Shown here in pieces: positions 1-12,767 of a stretch of 64,000 bases of DNA (position 1 is its first letter; the number at the start of each line of letters is the position of its first letter). A program made the translations under genes and the position numbers. This stretch comes from Nectonema munidae (lineage: Eukaryota; Nematomorpha; Nectonematoida; Nectonematidae): contig JAUIRK010000854.1 of NCBI GenBank assembly GCA_030549495.1, positions 166,001-230,000 on the forward strand. Reading direction: 5' to 3'. The notes beneath the pieces are model-generated. The model was not told the DNA's origin, ran no database searches, and saw only the letters and a list, made by a program, of their open reading frames with translations.

Positions 1-1154
1 GCGAATTTTCGCTTTGACACTACTAATGAGAAAAATGGATAAAACACTTGAGAGAGCGATGAAGACAAAAACGACTTCAAATTCTACTCGTTCCATGCCA
101 TTTTTCAAAAAAAAAGAAGCAGAACAATGCACAATAGTCAAGATTTATTCGACACAAACAGATGAACAGTAATTATACGATAGATCGCTTAAAGTATACG
201 CGAGTATGGATGAAAATAAGTGTGTGTATAAATTTTATAAAATTTTATGATGAACAACGATAGAGAAGTAAAATAAGGGTGAAGAAATGATCAACGTTAT
301 TTGCTATTATCTGCTCTCTTCATTTAAAATATGAAGAACATGATGATTAAGATGATTATTATTATTATTATTTGAGATAAGTTAGACAAGTGTAACTAAC
401 TTCTCAAAGGACAATCAGAATTTGAGTGTGATGATAACGAAGAGCTAAATTGGATTTCTGAAACACAAGTACACAATGTTTATGCAGATAAAAGAAAAAA
501 GAGGATTCCATTTTAAATATTTCAGAAGGAAAATTGCACAAATCATATAAAATTTGAAAGTAGAAATTAAGGCGCAAAAAATAATTTGTTGAACTTTGTG
601 AGAAAGTTGAGGAATATGAGGCTTCATGTTTGAGTAGTAATTTGTAACAATCAAAGGAAAACGAAGTTAAAAGATGTTATTATAAAAAGTATTAATAATA
701 TTATTATTCCTGAGTTTGAACAGATCTTCTTTGCATCAAGAGTTAACACAAAACCAACTTTTACAATGACTTTCTTTACTTTAAGATGATATGAACATCA
801 ATAAGCACAATGTTATTTAGGGATGTGAATTTGTGTAAAATTTGATTAAAAAAAGAGTATATAGTAAGTGTTGTTTTAAGATGGAAGAAATAGCATTTGA
901 CTATGAGATATAAACATAATGTGTGCATTAGAGTCTTTAATTCTTCAATTTTGCATCATTTTTTCTGAGGTATATGGATTTGGGAATGAAGAAAAATAAA
1001 ATAGAGCGATTCCAAAAAAACACAGACACACACGAAAACGCAAAAAGAGGTAGAGATGTGAGGAAAAAGTTTTGACGTAGAGAGACGAAAGTGATTTCCT
1101 GAATTGATAAGAGATCTTTTTGATGGGTGCACGGTTGAGAAAGAGGAAGCACGC
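1..1154. other. 3' flank and probable 3' UTR of hunchback
   Basis: No gene is visible here. On the minus strand this is the DNA downstream of the hunchback stop codon. Reverse-strand polyadenylation-like signals are ATTAAA (plus-strand tttaat at about 934-939) and AATAAA (plus-strand tttatt at about 144-149), which would give 3' UTRs of roughly 0.2 or 1 kb. An (ATT)n microsatellite lies at about 354-373. The end of transcription is inferred, not shown. Confidence 0.4.
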
Positions 1155-3815
1155 TCAGTGATGTGGATCTCGAACCAAGTGCATGAAAAAAGAAGTTTTA
1201 TCGAAAGTTTGCTTTCCACACATGTTGCAGGTAAACGGATTTAGACAGCTGTGATAGCCCATGTGAAGGGTGTAGAGTATCATGTCTTCAAAGTAGATGC
1301 AGCAAAAAGAGCACTCATACAGCTTACCGCGGCCTGCGTGTTGCTTGGATGTGAGGATGGAGGAGTCATGCTTGGCTTTGTTGCTGCTAGAATCTTCCCT
1401 CTTCTTCTTCTTGTTCATGCCATCTGAGTAATGTTCATTGCTTCCATTATCTCTTCTCTGATCAGAATCATCTTCATAAGCAAACTTGTGATCGAATTCC
1501 TCTTTAACCGATGTTGAGTTAGAAGAAGATAGAAGTAGCTCCCTTGGGTGCTGGAAAGAGTGTTTGTTGGCGCTTAAGTCCAAGGAATTATATGAAGCGG
1601 TGCTTGCAAACGCTTCTTGTTCGAATTGCTGCTTTTTAACGCTTTTTTGAAAAAGCAGATCATTGCTTTTCATTGCGAGAGAATCTCTCGGATTGAAGAA
1701 CGCAGATGTAAAGTTGAGTGACGGATTTGTAAGGTGCGTTTGGAGAGGCGCAAAGACGTTATTCAGGCCGCCCTCATATTTGTATTCAGGATATTGGGTT
1801 TGGAGTTTGAGAATAACGTTAAGGTAGTTTAAGAAGTTTGTGTCAAAGTTGTTGTTGTTGCTGCTGCTGAATCCAGAAGGAGAAAAGATGTTTGGGGAGA
1901 AGTGGGAAGGAAAAGAATAATTGGGTGATTTTAGCTTAGCACTCAAAATCGAAGGGCTAAACTGAGTAGAAGATGCTACGCTACTGAAGGCCACAGGATC
2001 GAGTGCGTTGGAGGCGTGTGCAAAGGCAAATTCTTCACTCGTTTTGTCATAAAAGTCGAGATTGGCCAATTTCACAGCTTTTCCCTTTCTTCTGTGTTTG
2101 CTTTCACTTTTTCGAATGCTGGATTCCTCCTCTTTGTTTGCTGATAAATCCATGGGAAGAAAAGAACTGTTATTGCGATTGAATGAAGTCTCCTGTTCCC
2201 TATCATCTACTTTGTTGAAATGATTGCAAGTGCTATTCATGCTAATATCTTCTTCACGTGAAAATTTATTTTCGCAGTCACAAGGCAAATCATATTCGTG
2301 AATGTTTTGGCCGAACGAAGCACTTTCTTCCTCACCCTTCGTCATTGAAGGAGCTTCCAAGTTAGGAAAGGATTTCTTGTCATTGCATATCTCTGCAAGT
2401 GACTGCTCCGAAAAAAATGAATGTTGATCAGGGGATTCAGAGGAAAAATCTTCACCTGCCTCCTGATACAAATTGCTGGGAGCGTGGTTGTATTTGAGAA
2501 GATGCATCTTCAAGCTATGACAATACTTTGTTGCATAGGAACAGTCAAAACAGCGGTACTGATAGTGGCTGGAGTGTGACTTCATGTGACTGTTCAGCAT
2601 GGATTTGTTTACGCAGGCGTAATTGCATTTGGAACAGCGGTACGGCTTCGAGCCTAAATGATTGCGCAAGTGATACTCCAGGTGATGCTTGTATTCGGTG
2701 ACAAAACAGCATTTTGGACACGTCAAAGCCTTTTCAGGCTTCAAATGAGATTTGTAGTGCGTCCAGTACAAACTTTTGTTTGAGGAGACGAAGGTGCAGT
2801 GCTTACAACGAAAGCTTTTCATTTTCGATGACGTGTTATTGTTGTTGCTGCTGCTATTGTTTCCACTTTCTGAATGTCGTTTAGAGGAAAGAGGAGGGGA
2901 GAAGTCAGATTCACAGATCAATAACTTTGGATTGCGAATATCGTCTGCTTCTTCTTTGGGATTGGTGATGGAATTTGGATCATCGTGAAACTCGAGCATA
3001 TGACGTTTTAACCGGCCTTCTGTTCTAGCATTGAAGTCGCACACCTTACATTGATAGTGAAAATGTGCCGATAACATATGTGCACTCATGTCCATTGAAG
3101 TTGACGTGTAAATTCCACAGAGATCACATTTATTCTTTGCTAGTGAAGAATTGGTTGATGAGGACAATAATGGAACTGAAGGCGTAATTATGGCAATAGA
3201 TGTCTTAGTTTCTTGAAATGTGATTGGAATGCTTGAAATTTTTTCATCAGCCACTAAACAACCCCCATTTGTTTCTTCATTTTCTACTTTAACGTTGTCG
3301 AAACTTTCAGGAATTTTTGCGTCATTTTTGATATTTTCTAGGTTGATCGAGTGATTTGGGCTAAAACTTTGGTTAGTATTTTCAAAATAATTGCTTTTAT
3401 AACTTGCATCCGTTGTCGTTAACAAATGGACCAAATTACTCAAGTTATATTTTTTTCGAGTGAAGTTTTCATTGGATACACTGGAAGCAGAATTTGCTTC
3501 CAACTTTTCGCGTGTATCTTTCTCCTTCATCAAAAGACCGCACTCGTTCTCTAGTTCATCTTGTAAACTGCATTTTCTCGAATCTTCTCCGGAACAGGAG
3601 CTGATTGAGGATATTGATTCTGGATTTTCTACACCATCTTCAAAACTTTTTTCAGAAGCGGTACTTTTATTACTTCGCTTATCGTCTTTCCCATTTCCAA
3701 CTAAATTTTCTTCATAAGGAATAAAGGAGGATAAGTTTGATGAAGAAAAGCTTTTGTTGAAAATGATTGGCTCATACAACATAGTTTCTGAATTAGAACA
3801 CAATTGAAAAGACAT
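1155..3815 (-). CDS. hb: Hunchback-type C2H2 zinc-finger transcription factor
   Basis: An 886-residue protein in one uninterrupted exon; in arthropods Hunchback is a DNA-binding gap-gene and neuroblast-timing regulator acting in the nucleus. Eight C2H2 fingers are visible. Two N-terminal ones use C230/C233/H246/H251 and C256/C259/H272/H277. A block of four spans about 335-444, its last finger having an H-x5-H ending. Two C-terminal fingers span about 833-886 (C835/C838/H851/H855; C863/C866/H879/H885), the Ikaros/Hunchback-style dimerisation pair that identifies the family. Between the blocks are a basic patch ([10 protein letters not shown], 574-583), a CtBP-like PMDLS (554-558) and a second LDLSANK (745-751). 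Asn/Ser-rich runs lie near 317-331. The ATG at 3815 is the first codon after a splice-acceptor-like site and begins MSFQLCSN. Length is somewhat above Drosophila Hb. No frameshift or missing finger ligand is seen. Confidence 0.95.
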   Translation of the reverse strand: MSFQLCSNSETMLYEPIIFNKSFSSSNLSSFIPYEENLVGNGKDDKRSNKSTASEKSFEDGVENPESISSISSCSGEDSRKCSLQDELENECGLLMKEKDTREKLEANSASSVSNENFTRKKYNLSNLVHLLTTTDASYKSNYFENTNQSFSPNHSINLENIKNDAKIPESFDNVKVENEETNGGCLVADEKISSIPITFQETKTSIAIITPSVPLLSSSTNSSLAKNKCDLCGIYTSTSMDMSAHMLSAHFHYQCKVCDFNARTEGRLKRHMLEFHDDPNSITNPKEEADDIRNPKLLICESDFSPPLSSKRHSESGNNSSSNNNNTSSKMKSFRCKHCTFVSSNKSLYWTHYKSHLKPEKALTCPKCCFVTEYKHHLEYHLRNHLGSKPYRCSKCNYACVNKSMLNSHMKSHSSHYQYRCFDCSYATKYCHSLKMHLLKYNHAPSNLYQEAGEDFSSESPDQHSFFSEQSLAEICNDKKSFPNLEAPSMTKGEEESASFGQNIHEYDLPCDCENKFSREEDISMNSTCNHFNKVDDREQETSFNRNNSSFLPMDLSANKEEESSIRKSESKHRRKGKAVKLANLDFYDKTSEEFAFAHASNALDPVAFSSVASSTQFSPSILSAKLKSPNYSFPSHFSPNIFSPSGFSSSNNNNFDTNFLNYLNVILKLQTQYPEYKYEGGLNNVFAPLQTHLTNPSLNFTSAFFNPRDSLAMKSNDLLFQKSVKKQQFEQEAFASTASYNSLDLSANKHSFQHPRELLLSSSNSTSVKEEFDHKFAYEDDSDQRRDNGSNEHYSDGMNKKKKREDSSSNKAKHDSSILTSKQHAGRGKLYECSFCCIYFEDMILYTLHMGYHSCLNPFTCNMCGKQTFDKTSFFMHLVRDPHH

Positions 3816-3886
3816 GATAAATGTGCTGCTTCAAATATGAGTTATGGATGTGTCAAAAGAAGTGGTTGTGGTGTGAGCTTCTTTCT
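3816..3886 (-). promoter_or_regulatory. hunchback 5' UTR piece with 3' splice site
   Basis: Reading the minus strand toward the ATG, a pyrimidine tract (tttctttcaattttttt) ends in AG at 3886-3885. A 69-base leader without an intervening ATG follows and then the start codon. This is a strong acceptor and matches the known insect hunchback layout, in which one or more noncoding first exons splice to a single coding exon. The matching donor is not proven; GTAAGT on the minus strand at 20995-20990 is one candidate. Confidence 0.55.
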
Positions 3887-5515
3887 AAAAAAATTGAAAG
3901 AAAAAATGAAATTATGTTAAAAATGGTAGACCAGTAAATTCAACGACGATAACATCATCGCCAAATAATTTTTGCCCTTTTTATACATTTTACTATAATC
4001 TATAACGTTTATTTCTTACAATAACTTTTGAAAGTAGATTTAAATTTTATAAAAATATTTTTTCCAAAGATTAAGTTTTTTATTATTTGTTCAAGTACTT
4101 ATTTGAGTTCACCAGAAAGGTTTTCTTTGAAAAAAATAATGATTGTAGTTTTTCATTATTTTCAAGATAATGTTTAATTAATGGTGGCAAGTTCTAATAA
4201 GGTGGGCTTAAGTTTGGATATTTCAATTTGTAAAACATGTTGATAAAATGATGATCAGATGTCATATGAATAAAAACAATTTAAAATTAAAAAAATAAAT
4301 ATTATTATTATTATTATTATAAATTTATCCAATTTTTATTATTATTTTATTTTTTATGCCCTTTTAACTTAATTTTTGCAAATCAATTTTTTTAATTTTC
4401 TAATAAAAAAACTAAACAAGATTTTCAAAAATGAAGTTAAATTTTGGATAACAAAAAATGATCAAAACGTTAACGTTTAGAAAAATTAAATTACAAAGTT
4501 TAGTTTTAAAAGTTATAATGTATGAAAATGGTATAAATTATTTGACGACGAATTACAACTGAAACTCAAAAAAGAAGGTTAAACATTTCCCCTAAATGAT
4601 TTTTATTTTGTAATGACATTTTTTTAAAAAATCCATTTTTTACACATATTATACACACACAAACGCATTCTTTGTCGTTAAACAGGCGCTACAAAATTTT
4701 GTCGGGATTTGAATCCCATTTACTCATTAGTGAAAACCTCGATTTCAAAAATAAATTTCCCTTTTTGTTCATACGATAACTTTAAAATGAATTAAATTTA
4801 ACATTAGAAAAAAATTCATTATTTTAAAAAAGTTATAAAATTTACAATTCAAAACTCTTTATTAATTACAATTATAAAGTACAAAAAATCGCGTAACATT
4901 CCAATGGATTTATGATGTAAGTTATTGCGGCTGAAATTATTTTCTTGTTTCATTTGTCTTCACAGCTTTTTCTCTCATTCGAATTACGTTTTACTGACTC
5001 ACTTATTCAATTCATCCTCTTTATCTATTTTTAATTAACATTACAGACATTGATAAAGAATTTTAAAGAAAAAAGTAGGTTTAAAAATTTTATAAGTTTA
5101 ACTTATTTTTCATTTAACGCCATCTTAATTTTAAAAAAAATTTGAATCTGACAAATTGGTTTCCCATCTTATTTACGTTTACTATAGTTTATAAGTAGTA
5201 CATAATGATTTAATATTGTGGTGTGTGCATCCTCAGATGGGAAACATCCACAAAATTTTTTATATCCTTTTAACATTCTCATCCGCGAATCATTTAGCTT
5301 TCAACATCCGCATCCTCAATTTTCAAACATTTTCTTTTTTTCTATATACCGCAAAGTTTTATTCGGAATTTTTACTTTATCCAAAAATTTTATGATAATT
5401 ATTTCTTTATGATGACACATGGGCATTGACATCTTCTCTCTAAATTTATAAGAAGTAGAAAACTTGCGTTTGCTTAGAATAACAATTATGATATCCGCAT
5501 CCTCTAAAAAATATC
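3887..5515. other. AT-rich non-coding stretch upstream of hb coding exon
   Basis: No credible coding region is present; short reading frames lack composition or domain support. It contains an (ATT)n microsatellite at about 4300-4320 and long A and T runs. Around 5218-5515 a short motif related to CATCCTC / CATCCGC recurs several times, leading into the hairpin at 5522. Probably intron or upstream DNA of hunchback. Confidence 0.4.
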
Positions 5516-5521
5516 CTCTAG

Positions 5522-5569
5522 GATGTGAAATTTGATATTCGCATCCGCGGATACAAAAAATTTCACATC
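5522..5569. repeat. Hairpin with GATGTGAAATTT arms and palindromic centre
   Basis: GATGTGAAATTT at 5522-5533 is the exact reverse complement of AAATTTCACATC at 5558-5569. The loop carries the 10-base palindrome ATCCGCGGAT. The arms are 12 bases. It may be the remnant of a small foldback element; no target duplication was found. Confidence 0.6.
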
Positions 5570-6119
5570 TACTTGTTCTGAAACTACTGATGTTAAAGAC
5601 AATAGTTTAATTGCTTCTGATAATGCTATCTTCATATGAGACCTTCACATGTTTTTCGATTTCTGGTAGAAGTCGGAGTAGTAATATAAGAAATACTATA
5701 AAAGGTCCTCCTGGACCTAAAGGAATGATGAAAAATACTAAAGATATTATTTAAATTATTTTTTGATCTAAATTTGATCACATATATTTATGAAATGACA
5801 CCGAATAAAATGGAACGAAACTGCACGTAAGTTTTTTTAGTTTAAACATTTTTTGTAGTAAAGCAAATTTTTTAAGGTCCACTAATCCTAAACACATGAA
5901 TTTGAAATCAATCAAAACTTTAAGATTTTGCTTCCTTACAATATATTGGACAAAATGGTGATGAAAAAATTAAAATATCAGACTTATTTTTTACATATGG
6001 AAATCCTTTTTGAGAGTCTGCATTGGCATCCCAAAAATTTTCAGAGCTGACTACTACCTTATATCATAGAAACTTTCTGAATGCGAAAGTAGGACAGTTT
6101 AGTCTGATTATGCCTCTTT

Positions 6120-6466
6120 CAGTGCTTATATACCCAGAAGATATGCCAGAAAAAACTTCAAAGTTGTGTATGTTTTATCATTACAACATAGAAATGTTCA
6201 AACAATGGGAGAACATTTTAAGCCTGAAAATTTACTTGCATAAATATTAAGTCTGGGGTAGATGTTGCTAATAGAATGATCAAAAATTATAGATCAAACA
6301 AGCGATGCCGAAGATGGCCTTAGCAGCTTTCTGTAATTACTTGGACATCGTTTGTCTAAACACATGGATTGTAGCCAGGTATAACTCACCCAACTCCAGA
6401 CAAAGTGGTAGAAAGATTTTTTATAAAAAAAACTTCTTTCCTCCTATCAGGCTGAAGAAAGCATGA
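6120..6466 (+). pseudogene. piggyBac-family transposase relic (C-terminal DDE part)
   Basis: A decayed DDE_Tnp_1_7 (piggyBac) transposase read through three frames. From about 6155 one frame gives KVVYVLSLQHRNVQ, like the beta-strand before the last catalytic Asp. From 6249 a second frame gives KSGVDVANRMIKNYRS and RCRRWP, the family's G-G-V-D-x-x-D-Q region, with the expected GVD Asp kept. A one-base shift then gives ALAAFCNYLDIVCLNTWIV to a stop at 6464-6466. At least two frameshifts and an in-frame stop make it inactive. A weakly similar open piece with KGPPGPKG lies at about 5660-5755 and may be its upstream part. No TTAA-flanked ends were found. Confidence 0.75.
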
Positions 6467-9400
6467 GAGTAAGAGCAACAATGCTTGACCTTTTTTTGCA
6501 AATCAAATTTTTATCATCTTTTTACGGTTTCAAAGAAAATTCCGATGAACTTTACAATATATCTTATTTTATTATAAAATAAATAAAAACTCAAATGGAA
6601 AACTCAATTAACACATTCTGAAAAAGTTTGTACAATTAGATCATTTTTTGAACAATTTAGAAATAATGTTACTAAAACCTATAAAACATCATGATTCAAT
6701 GCGCTCAAATCTACTTTGAACACGTTCTTTATTTAAAAATAAATTGTACTTTTTATCAATTCATTATCAACCTTCTATTTTTCATTATATTTGCAAAATA
6801 TGCAAATGGAATGTGCTATAAATAAAGAAACATTTCCAAATCAAACAATTTTTTCATTCGTTGTGTTTGAAGGCCGAATTTAAAATTTATAACTTTTGCT
6901 TACTGTATCTTATGATGGTTTATAAATTAATCCAAATAGTATAACTTTTTTATAGGATAACAGTAGTATATCGTATAAAAACACATTATGAAAAAAATTG
7001 GAAAAGTTAAAGAGAAGCAATGTCTTTTAAAGCGCAAGTTAAAAGGAAAATGCGAGGTTTAATTTCATTTTGATTAAAAGCATATTTTAGATTCAAACTC
7101 ATATTGAAAGCAGGCAATATAGTTGTCGGAGAACAAATAATAAGCATTGAGACGCGTTGAAAACACGAATCCTAATACTTCAGAGTAAATAAGTATATAA
7201 GGTGTGTAAAAATAATGGTGAGATAGAGATTCAATACCTGTACAAAAAGTTAATCAACACACGCGTATTTTCTTTAGTTCGCGCCAAAACACTCAAAATT
7301 TGAAACGAACAATGATGTCTTTGTCATAAATTTTTAAGAATGTTCATTACACAGCAAGAATTTTGATGTTCTGGGTTTTGCAGGAAGAATTTTGGGGGAA
7401 ATGGAGAGTTTTGGTGAAATTTATAAAATTAAAAAACTGCAGTAGTAATCATGCATTCACAAAAATGACTAAAAATACTACAACTCATTGATTTTATTTG
7501 TAATGTTAAATGATGGCGAATGCCTTGTACATAGTAGTCGTATAGAAGAAGGCTATAGGAGGGGGAATGCAGAGTGCGTATACAAAAGCATGTATTCGCT
7601 ATTGGTTGTTGATTATGCATTTCTCGTTTTTATTGGTGCTTAGCTCATGTCGAATAAGATTTCGTGAAAAAATCGAAAAACTTGCGATGTATTTTAAGGC
7701 AAAAAATTAATCATCGCTATTTTTGTCTTTCTTTGTGAATATGAGAGAGTAAAAAGGCAGTAAGGATAAAACATCCAACACTCCCATTCATCTAAAATAC
7801 ATGCATACATACTATTATGATATGCATTCTTATTTTATTTTATTTATTATATATAAAATATAGGTCAGAGCAAATCAATATACTTCTTTCTATTTTTCTC
7901 AAATAACAGATAATTGCTTTAATAATAGCATGTAGTATGCATGAAATCAATAAGAAGGAATACATAAATATTGCTTCTTTTGCTACTAACACCATCAGTA
8001 TCACAAAACTCACTTCTTTTTACTGGTCTGCAATATCGTAGGAAGAGTAATTCACATCGCGCTACATCACACAATAGAAGTTTGGAAGCAAAAACATATC
8101 TCCACAATAAGAAATGTCAGAATACCTGAACAACAGTGTATCTATATGCGAATAAGCATTATTGAAAAGAAAAAAATTAAATTATTCCTTATTCAGACAG
8201 AAACACTTCAAATTGATTTTTTAAATATATTTTAAAAATTATTGAAATTTTTTCAGTTCTTTAAAATTATTATTGTGAACAGTATTCAAATCAAATGTTA
8301 TTGTTCAAATAAAAGAAGAGTGATTGGTATATACGCGCTATATTTTTAAGTTGTTCTAAAAATATTTATATTTAAAATATATAAAATAATTACAAAAGAA
8401 TTTTTTCATACTATTAAATATAACACTCCAAATAAAGTAACAGTTGCGTCTAACGAATCAATTATGACAATATATAGAAGCCTGAATTTTACCAAGATTA
8501 ACAACATGAGATGAATAGGATCAATTAGCTGTCTTAAAATGCATCGTAGCTTTTCTTTTGAATCAGTTAAGCATCGCTTTGTAGGAGATATGAACAAACT
8601 GAACAAGTTTGTTTGTTCCATTCAAAATAAAAATAACTATATATTAAGATGTTTAAAAAATTGACCTCAAACATGGGCAATAAATACAAAGTTTGTGTTC
8701 ATGTAAATCACGTCATAAAATAGCATACACATCCAAAACTTGTTTTGGGTGTTTTTTAATCAAAAATGGGTTATTTTGCAAATAAATTGAAATTTTCTTT
8801 AATTTGTTTTGATGAGAAAAATTTGTAATGCTCAACGTATCACATATGTTGCACCTATTTTTAAGAAATATTTATGTGTGCAATGCATGAACATATTTTA
8901 ACAACTAAGTATGATAAATCAATCATGATAAATCATTATTATAGGTTTCCAATTTTTATCATAAAAAACTTTTTTGGCTAAAAGATTACATAGTGAATTT
9001 GTTCAAAAAGAGAAATTGTGAAAGACTCCAAAAATCAATTCTTGAAGTTTGCAAAGACAATTCGATGAGTTGGAACTATTCATGATCAATGCTATTTTTA
9101 AAACCAGAATATGTTCCAATATTGTATCCAGACGATTCACTGAAAAATTCAGCATTTCGAAAGTTTACTCTATGATTTTAGACATAACCTTGCAAATACA
9201 AATGTATTTGTTTGTTTTTTTCCCTTATCTCGACTGTCTTGAATATGTTATGTGATAATTTTTTACAAGCTCTTTTTTTTGTTTTTTTATTTAAATAAAA
9301 ATGCAAAGAAGTATAATAAATCAAAATCAAAAATAAAAAATGTAACAAAGCAGTCAAATGTAGCAAAAGGAGCTACCGCATTCACTATCTGATCAATAAA

Positions 9401-10066
9401 CGCAAACCTTGGAGGATGTGGAAAAGTATTATTGGTTAGGATAAACGAATCCACTTTGTTATTAGAGATAGAGGAGCTGCTCGTTCAGACACCATCTAAC
9501 ACAATTTCCGTACCCCAGCGTACAGATCAGTAAATTATCTCTAATTCTAAAAAACTCTATACAAAAAATCATAATTATACGTGTTTTCAAGTTACCAATA
9601 CTCCAAAATCCGGTCCTAACTGATATTTGGATAGATTATTATTTTCATTATTTTGAGCTTACTGCATAAAGCTCATTCAAAAAATTTCTGCGCACTTAGC
9701 ACTTTGTTTGGAAAAAAACTTTTGCCATCTTACGATTCAGACATATATGTGCAAATGATTATTATGAATGTAATACAGGCATCAATGTGGTAGAAAATGT
9801 AATCTCAATAGGAAACGATTTAAACATGTAGATCAATCAGGGTTGATGATGTAGGAGAGTTTATAAGCAAACAAAGAGATGAGTAAACTACAGATTTTAG
9901 TACTACTCATTGTAATGATCATTTTGTGTACTGGTAGTGTAAAATGAAATTCATTTCACTTATGATTTAAAAAAAAATACAAAAGAAGTATTTTTCATAA
10001 AATAAATATTTTTATTTGGACTGAAAAAGATTCCTCAATTTCAAGAGTAGCTATTCTATTTAAATA
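6467..10066. other. AT-rich stretch without recognisable gene
   Basis: Long A/T runs and many stops in all frames. Short open frames here (for example 7429-7620, 8406-8621, 9049-9255) show no domain and look like chance. No inverted or tandem repeat of note was seen. Likely intron or intergenic DNA. Confidence 0.4.
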
Positions 10067-10217
10067 CAGTGGAGCCCGCTTATTGTCATACCCTCCGTGT
10101 ATGAATAAATTATGACATAATCCGGGATATTCTAATATCCGGGCTTAGCTATTTTCATGAGTATGGTGGTTATAACGATTTAACTGTGCGTGGTTATACA
10201 TGTAGGGGCCTACACTG
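10067..10217. mobile_element. Short pogo/Tigger-type MITE
   Basis: The left end CAGTGGAGCCC starts after TA (10065-10066). The right end, reverse-complemented, reads CAGTGTAGGCCCC. CAGTG termini and a TA target are typical of pogo-like elements. About 151 bp long with no coding capacity. The right flanking dinucleotide is AT rather than TA, so the target duplication is imperfect. An inner inverted repeat GGATAT/ATATCC is also present. Confidence 0.6.
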
Positions 10218-11770
10218 ATAAGTGGCAACACGATGGTTAACAATTAAAACAAGTATTTATTACATTTTTCAGACATTATTATCACAATATACAAATAAAA
10301 GAATAAAAAAGTTATTTAGTATCACTTTTTTCATACATTATTTATTAAAATGTACAAATAAAAAATATATACACACGCATTGAAGCAGTGGGCACTACTG
10401 TAATGAATCTTCTTGATTTATCCAAAAAAAAATTGAAAAGGTGAGGACAAAAGAATAGTAAAAAAAGAAGTCTCCAATGATTGTTTTGTGACGTGTACAA
10501 AATCGCGTTTTAAGCAAGGACACAATCATATCGTGTGATTTGATTGGTTAAAATAGTTTCTAAAGAAGTTTGAGGCACTTTCCCGATTAAGAGGTCCTGC
10601 AGATATGCGTTACAGATAGTGCAACGAATGTAAGCGTATGCAGAGTGAAAAGAAAGTGGTTATTGTTCGCATCTGTTCATTCATTTTTTACTTTGTTCTG
10701 TTTTTGTGATAATGATAATAATAATAATTAATTAATAAAAGATCCATAACCCAAAGATCGTATACTCTATGACCTAGTTTCAGCGCGTTTTCCCGCAGAA
10801 AAATAGTGACCTCACCATAAGAAAACGGACCGCCTCTTTTTCATTTGTACGCAAATCATGTCACACGCAACAAAGAAATTCACAAACCCTTACACATAAT
10901 GAACGATCGCAGAGAAAAAGAGAAAAATTTTATCGACATTGTTCTCTATAGCAATGCAAATATACATTTTTAGTTTATTACGGTCTTGAATATTCTCATT
11001 ATGTTTAGCTGTGATTTGGGGAATTCTTGAAGCATGAATAATAATAATAATAATTCACACTTTTTCACCCAAGTTCCTTTGAGGTGTGTGCACAATGAAA
11101 GCGCGAAGACTGGCCACTAAACGGTTTAGATGTCATTGCGATGATTGTAATTAAAAGAGCACTACATCGAAACCACTGTCCTCTATTCTGCATTGTTTTA
11201 TCGAACAAAGGGCTTTAGAGTCGCAAAAATGTGAACGAAGAGAAGCTCCATCATAAAGATGGGGAAACAAGGCATATGCAATTATAAAACTGCTTAGTGA
11301 AAAAAAGAAGAAGCAATCATTGAAAAGGAAATTATAGGAAACTGTAGATGTGAATTATTTAAAAATTCGCTTGTCGAATTGTTCTTCGAATAAAAGGCTA
11401 GATGGCGTTAAAAAATATAATTAAAGAATAATTTAGAAGTATAAATAAAAATAAAAATATGATTATTAAAATCACAAAAGTATAAAATAATTTTTTACCT
11501 AAATTTTTTTTTCATTCCTATTGCATCTTTCTTTAAACTCTTTGTAATTATCAAAATCTCATCACTTGTTTAATCTTTTTGTTAAATATATAAAAAATGT
11601 TAATTTAAATCTTTATTTCTTATTTTTACTGAAGTAGTTTTAATTTGTTCTTGTATAAATATTCTTCATATAAACAATTTCAAATTGATTAAACTAAATT
11701 ATTTTTGAATAAACATTACATTACTTTATTGATGAATAGATTATTATAGATCTAAATATATTTTAACCAT

Positions 11771-12767
11771 TATGTTTGGAATTTTTTATAAAAAGTTAAA
11801 AAAAAATTTATATTATTTAATTATAGTTAAAAACTGTTTGAATTATAAAAAATATATTTCTCAATAAAATTTTATGTTATTTATTGCTTGAATAGCGAAA
11901 TAATACAAAGCATAGAAGAACAACTATACAAAAAGAAGTGTGATATTGCAAGACCCACTGTTTTTTTCGGGGGCCCATATATCCGTTAGAAGGTGCAATG
12001 TGTGTTTTATCAAATCAATAAAACTCTTTCTATCACTTTTCATACATCCAATAAGACAGTTTCATCTTTGATGCCATTCAAACAACATCACCTATTTCAT
12101 TGGTAGGAAGTTATCCAATAAAAGGAAGGCACACGTCATACCCCAAATCCGCAAAATTTTATCCTTAATTTAAACAAGCAAAATCCTTTCCTTTATATGC
12201 CAAGAAAGGATTTTTGCAAGAATCGAACAAACAAGCCAATCCACTCTTCTTCATACAAATTAATAAAATACCCATCAATCTATATATCTATATCTGAAGA
12301 TGCGTTTTCTTCCTTGTAACATACGTCATTTTTGTGACGAGTTAGATTTAAATAGTTTGCAAACGTCTCCTCTGTAAACAAAAAGCATGCAACGATATTT
12401 GTGAGAATTTATATATGTACACAAAATTAGCTGGTTTTAATTTGATTTATCTTATCCTATGACTTAAATATCCAAATCATGTAAAATTGGGAAGAAGAAT
12501 ATTTATGATTTCTAAAAATTGAAAGAGAAAAAATTCTTTATCCATATTTCCAAAACAACCCAAAAATTTAGAGTTTATGAAAAATTCAAATTTGACAGTA
12601 TTTGATAAATTTGTCGAATTTTGACTCCTGATAATAGTAGATCAGAAAATTTTTTGTAAAGCCAAGCGATTTGCTAAATACCTTTATAATTAAAAATTTA
12701 AGCCATGTTTTGAATTTTTTTATAGAAAGTTAAAAAAGTTTATATTAATTAATTAGGGTTAAAAACT
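11771..12767. repeat. Pair of ~65-bp dispersed direct repeats (11771-11835, 12703-12767)
   Basis: Both copies run from a TATGTTTGGAATTTTTT-like start through ATAAAAAGTTAAAAAA, then TTTATATTA and AATTA.G.TTAAAAACT, in the same orientation about 930 bases apart. They differ by point changes and a small indel. Very AT-rich, so partly convergent, but the order of words is conserved. Family unknown. Confidence 0.45.
12178..12216. repeat. Small hairpin
   Basis: AAATCCTTTC (12181-12190) pairs exactly with GAAAGGATTT (12204-12213) around a 13-base loop. The stem extends to about 13 pairs with one bulge (GCAAAATCC / GGATTTTTGC). It is too short for a typical microRNA precursor. Confidence 0.5.

Noticed and set aside
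937-1219. Short minus-strand open frames just beyond the hunchback stop
   Set aside because: They overlap each other and the hunchback 3' end in other frames, with no domain or initiation context.
2776-3717. Plus-strand open frames inside hunchback
   Set aside because: They are antisense shadows of the zinc-finger gene; Ser/Leu runs reflect its Asn/Ser codons.
4690-4720. GGGATTCAAATCCC on the minus strand as a tRNA T-arm
   Set aside because: B-box-like, but no A box, acceptor or anticodon stem around it.
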